64,000 bases of DNA from JASDSY01 sp041441465 (GTDB lineage: Bacteria > Muiribacteriota > UBA9980), in NCBI GenBank assembly GCA_041441465.1, contig JASDSY010000030.1, positions 1-64,000 on the forward strand, written 5' to 3'. The translations under genes and the position numbers were made by a program. The first letter of the stretch is position 1, and every line of letters begins with the position of its first letter. This document shows, in pieces, positions 60,531 to 64,000 of this stretch. The notes below the pieces were generated by a model, which saw only the letters and a program-made list of their open reading frames with translations, searched no databases and was not told the DNA's origin.

Positions 60531-63500
60531 ATGAGAAAAAAAATTAAAAATGCTGAAAAATTTTTCAGTATGATTTTTCGTGGTATTAATGAAGGCTGTG
60601 TTGCGATATGGTGTAAAAAAAGCAAAGCAACTAAGTTTTTCAAATTCAACGAACTTGAGGATGCAGCGACTTATGCTTTAGCATGTTCAGAAGAAGACGA
60701 TGTGTATTTTTCAGTGTGTGCCCTTAAAGAGGGAATTGAAAATGGTCGAGGTAAAGTTAGCGATGTAACGGCAGTAATGTGCTTTTGGGCCGATATCGAT
60801 GTCGGTACTGAAAATCACAGTAGCAAAAATTATCCTGAATCTATCGAAAAAGCTATCGAAATATTTAAAGAATTAAAAATTATGCCTACTATGGTGGTTA
60901 ATAGCGGCGGAGGATTACACATGTATTTTCTCCTGAATAAGCCATTTTTTATTACAAATGAGGAGGAGCGAACTTATATACAAGATCTTTCCAGTCGTTT
61001 TCAACAGAGGTTGATAGCTTTATTCGGGGATTTTGGGTACAAGGTCGATAATACGGCTGATTTAGCAAGAGTTCTTAGGGTTATCGAAACACAGAACCAT
61101 AAAAACGCCATAGTTAAACCTGTCGAACTTTTTGAAATAAATAATGAAATCAAATACTGCATTAGCGACATTGAAACGCTTATTACTAAATCTTCTAATT
61201 TATGTAATATAGAACCGCCAGCTGAAACTCCCGAGCAAATAAAAAACTATTCCTTAATTGAAAAATCTGCATTAGCAGAAGCAATAATTCAAAAAGATGG
61301 TTGTAAATGGGCTATACATTGTCGGGATCAGGCTGTAACATTACCTGAACCTGAATGGTTTAATTTTTTAACAGTCATTGCAAATTGCTCTGACGGACAA
61401 AGATTGGCTCATGAATATTCAAAAAAATATCCTAATTATTCAGTTGACGAAACTAATAAAAAACTTGAATACATAATAAGCAATAATTATAAGCCTGTAA
61501 CATGTGAAACTGTAAAAAAATGTAGTCAGGTATGTCAGGAATGTCAATTAAATATTAAAAGTCCTATTAACCTAGGGTATAACTCAAAACTTATTTCAAT
61601 GGTTAAAGATAATAAAATAATTCAAGATGCCGTACATAAATTGAAGTTAACACAAAATACTACTAATTTTTATAATAATAAAGAGTTATTAATAGCGCTT
61701 TTTAAAAAAAGAAATAAAAAAAATTGGTCCCAAATTTTAAAATGCCTTAATAATTATAATATTAAAGAAACAAAATTAAATGATTTTTTTGAAGAAATCA
61801 GATTTAAAAATGACTTTATCAACGCTGTGATGAAACAAAATAACTATTTTATTGATTCGGAAGGATATTTATGCAAAAAAGTAACTGATAAAGAAAATAA
61901 CGAAAAAGTTATTAGATTGGCTAATTTTGTCCCCATTCCTGAAAAACGTGTCGTGTATTCAGACGGAATTGAAGCTTCAACCAAGCAGACGATGAGTGCA
62001 ATATTGAAAGGAACAAAAAAATTACCTTCTATTTTTGTAGATTTAAACGATTTTCAAAAAATGCAATGGCCATGTGTTCAATGGGGTATAGAATTAATAA
62101 TATATCGAGGAATGTCAAACGATGTTAAAGAATTTATTCAGTTATTGTCGGAGTATATTCTAGTTGAAAGATATACATTTACTCATACTGGCTGGCATAA
62201 ATATAATGACAAATGGATATATTTGCATGGTGGTGGAGCAATCGGAGCCGAAAATATTAATGTTGAATTGGATGATTATGCTAAAAATTATGCTTTTTTA
62301 GATTTTGAGTGTAATATAAAACAAGCACTTGAGACAGTTTTTAATATATTTAATATAGGATGTCGTGACGCGATGATGACATTACTCGCAGGAACCTATT
62401 TAGCTCCGTTGCTGGAAATTGAAAGACAGGAAAAAATAAAGGAGGCCGGCTTTATAATTTGGCTTTACGGTAATACCGGTACTAGAAAAACAACAATTGC
62501 CTCTTTAATGTTATCACATTTTGGTTTGTTTAATAATCCACCAGCTTCTTTTAAAGATACAGCTAATTCAATTGAAGTGAAGGGATTTACACTTAAAGAT
62601 ACATTGTTACTTATTGACGATTATCGTTCTTCTAGTTCCAGTGAAACTGAAAATATGGAAGCTGTTGCTCAAACGGTTTTAAGAAAATATGGTGATCGGA
62701 TTGGTCGAGGGCGTATGGACTCGAACATACAGCATCGCAAGAGTTACCCACCTAGAGGCATTGCAATAGTGACAGGGGAAGATAAAATTTCAGGCGAATC
62801 TTCAGTAGCACGTTGCATTGAAATAGAATTACGAGGTAATGAAATAAATTTAGAAGTACTTTCTGATATTCAACATAATAGTAAAAATCTAGAATATGTA
62901 ATGAAAAATTACATTACCTGGCTTTCTTCTAAGTTTGATACTATGGGTAGTATTATAAAAGATAAATTTTATAGTTATCGTCAAGAAATACTGGGCAATG
63001 GTATCCATGGAAGATTTGCGGAAGCTGTTGCACATTTGCGTATAGGATTTGAAACATTCATCGATTTTGTTATGAGTTGTGATTGCTTGGAAATTGAAGA
63101 AGCTGAAAAGTTAAAGAATGAAGCAGCAGAAACTTTTAAAAAAATAGTTATAGAACAAAATCGTTCAGCCATAGAAGAAAACCAAACAGTTAAATTTATT
63201 AATTCATTCAGAGAAATGTTACAGTCAGGAATAATTTCGATAAAAAAAATAAATGCACAGAATACTAATTCTTATGAAAACATTGTTGGGCTTGATATTG
63301 ATGATGATTTTATTTATGTTTGGCCACAAATTTTAATAAATAAAATTTCAAGATTTTATAAAACTGAATCTAAAATTATTGGAATTTCGAGTACAATGCT
63401 TTATAAAAATCTTGACGAGCAAGGATTTATTCTTACGCAAAAATCCAAAAAGGGTAATGTCGACCGAACTCCAAAGAAAGACATTAAAGGTTACAAACGA

Positions 63501-63560
63501 TCAAGATATTTATGGTTTTTTAAAAAAAAATTGTTTCCTGATTCTGATACTTCCATATAA
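60531..63560 (+). CDS. RepB-like primase fused to DUF927-type helicase
   Basis: A 1009-residue replication protein. The N-terminal third is a RepB-like archaeo-eukaryotic primase: CFWADIDVG (metal-binding Asp residues, about 84-92), VVNSGGGLHMYFLL and DLARVLRVIET. The C-terminal half is a DUF927-type ATPase with FTHTGWHKYNDKWIYLHGGG, Walker A LYGNTGTRKTT (about 643-653) and Walker B TLLLIDDYRSS. The Walker A has Arg where Gly is expected before Lys. Four Cys around 325-340 (KCSQVCQECQL) may bind zinc. GGAGG precedes the ATG. It differs in type from the primase at 45879. Confidence 0.82.
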   Translation: MRKKIKNAEKFFSMIFRGINEGCVAIWCKKSKATKFFKFNELEDAATYALACSEEDDVYFSVCALKEGIENGRGKVSDVTAVMCFWADIDVGTENHSSKNYPESIEKAIEIFKELKIMPTMVVNSGGGLHMYFLLNKPFFITNEEERTYIQDLSSRFQQRLIALFGDFGYKVDNTADLARVLRVIETQNHKNAIVKPVELFEINNEIKYCISDIETLITKSSNLCNIEPPAETPEQIKNYSLIEKSALAEAIIQKDGCKWAIHCRDQAVTLPEPEWFNFLTVIANCSDGQRLAHEYSKKYPNYSVDETNKKLEYIISNNYKPVTCETVKKCSQVCQECQLNIKSPINLGYNSKLISMVKDNKIIQDAVHKLKLTQNTTNFYNNKELLIALFKKRNKKNWSQILKCLNNYNIKETKLNDFFEEIRFKNDFINAVMKQNNYFIDSEGYLCKKVTDKENNEKVIRLANFVPIPEKRVVYSDGIEASTKQTMSAILKGTKKLPSIFVDLNDFQKMQWPCVQWGIELIIYRGMSNDVKEFIQLLSEYILVERYTFTHTGWHKYNDKWIYLHGGGAIGAENINVELDDYAKNYAFLDFECNIKQALETVFNIFNIGCRDAMMTLLAGTYLAPLLEIERQEKIKEAGFIIWLYGNTGTRKTTIASLMLSHFGLFNNPPASFKDTANSIEVKGFTLKDTLLLIDDYRSSSSSETENMEAVAQTVLRKYGDRIGRGRMDSNIQHRKSYPPRGIAIVTGEDKISGESSVARCIEIELRGNEINLEVLSDIQHNSKNLEYVMKNYITWLSSKFDTMGSIIKDKFYSYRQEILGNGIHGRFAEAVAHLRIGFETFIDFVMSCDCLEIEEAEKLKNEAAETFKKIVIEQNRSAIEENQTVKFINSFREMLQSGIISIKKINAQNTNSYENIVGLDIDDDFIYVWPQILINKISRFYKTESKIIGISSTMLYKNLDEQGFILTQKSKKGNVDRTPKKDIKGYKRSRYLWFFKKKLFPDSDTSI

Positions 63561-63562
63561 AT

Positions 63563-63579
63563 GCCGGGCGATCCGGGCG
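63563..63579. repeat. GC-rich inverted motif, partner of 60496-60512
   Basis: GCCGGGCGATCCGGGCG; its reverse complement CGCCCGGATCGCCCGGC matches 60496-60512 at 14 of 17 positions. It lies 2 bases past the primase stop. Confidence 0.5.
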
Positions 63580-63634
63580 AAAAAATTTAAAAATGCTAAT
63601 TTTGAAGAATCGAAGGAGATAAGTAAATAGCCGT

Positions 63635-63922
63635 ATGAAAAATAATATTAACTGCTATACAAAAATAAAAAAAATTTTATTTACGAAATTTATTAATGAA
63701 AAATATTTAGAATTTTTGAGAGGTATTAAATTACCATTAGCTGGAAAAAGATTTGAATGTAAGCAATTAAATGAAAAAAAATGGAATGAAATGAGTCGTG
63801 GACTTAAAATAGTGAGCGGAATTCGCTTTTCGAATGATGTTGATAATAATAAATTTAAAAATATTATAAAAATAAATCCCAATAAAAAGGGACCTAAAAA
63901 ATATATTGTTATAAATTATTGA
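63635..63922 (+). CDS. Small basic hypothetical protein
   Basis: A 95-residue Lys/Asn-rich protein with AAGGAG about 14 bases upstream of the ATG. No family recognised. It follows the primase and may extend the replication operon beyond the window. The last 78 bases of the window are AT-rich and empty. Confidence 0.5.
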   Translation: MKNNINCYTKIKKILFTKFINEKYLEFLRGIKLPLAGKRFECKQLNEKKWNEMSRGLKIVSGIRFSNDVDNNKFKNIIKINPNKKGPKKYIVINY

Positions 63923-64000
63923 TGAAAAATATTAATTAAATTGAAATGAAAAAAACTTAAAGTATATATTATAATTTGAATATTTATATAAATAATGTTT

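Overview
The window is AT-rich bacterial DNA (GC roughly 30-35% by eye) from a lineage I cannot name. Signal peptides, sigma-54 promoters, RtcR, a HisKA_2 kinase and TetR/EFR1 genes show a bacterium. The two tRNA 3' ends present carry no encoded CCA. No complete tRNA or rRNA gene was seen. Most of the window past 7 kb is accessory DNA.

Layout. 0-7.5 kb looks like ordinary chromosome: two secreted beta-lactamase-family serine hydrolases, a response-regulator/PAS/histidine-kinase protein and a secreted C39-like protease. 7.5-18 kb is a decaying defence and island region: two Schlafen/AlbA-type ATP-binding proteins, TetR with EFR1, Fic, an IS3-family element that cut a type III-like Mod gene, a helicase remnant and an Mrr nuclease. 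From 18,248 to 51,376 lies an apparent 33-kb integrative element, bounded by perfect 75-bp direct repeats. Each repeat holds the 3' half of an Arg(CCT)-like tRNA plus its terminator, and a tyrosine integrase and excisionase sit at the right end. Two older, decayed copies of the repeat lie at about 9.0 and 10.9 kb, so the site was used repeatedly. 51.4-55.4 kb holds a tRNA-Ser 3' remnant, a type II restriction-modification system with Vsr, and gene debris. 55.5-64 kb is a second replication module, paralogous in part to the one inside the 33-kb element.

The most interesting system is at 19.4-25.1 kb. An RtcR protein (CARF-like sensor, AAA+ sigma-54 activator, HTH) sits among three sigma-54 promoters. 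One faces right and drives an RNA with a 12-bp acceptor/T-arm tRNA mimic, followed by tandem DIP1984-family genes. Two face left and drive two homologous structured RNAs, A and B. These two share stems with compensatory base changes and end in near-identical terminators. RtcB, RtcA and Rsr, the usual RtcR targets, are not in the window. A HEPN/MNT pair and a HigB/HigA-like pair surround RNA A and RNA B. I infer an RNA-damage response module whose outputs are noncoding RNAs plus DIP1984 proteins. A further good sigma-54 promoter precedes a secreted ankyrin protein at 36.4 kb.

Between 25.3 and 37.3 kb, thirteen same-strand genes encode mostly secreted, membrane or repeat proteins (TPR, ankyrin, YbjQ, YaaW-like, alpha/beta hydrolase) of unknown joint purpose. 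From 38.3 to 49.3 kb is a replication module: RecA-like ATPase, Cas4-like nuclease, ArdC-like protein and a large primase-helicase.
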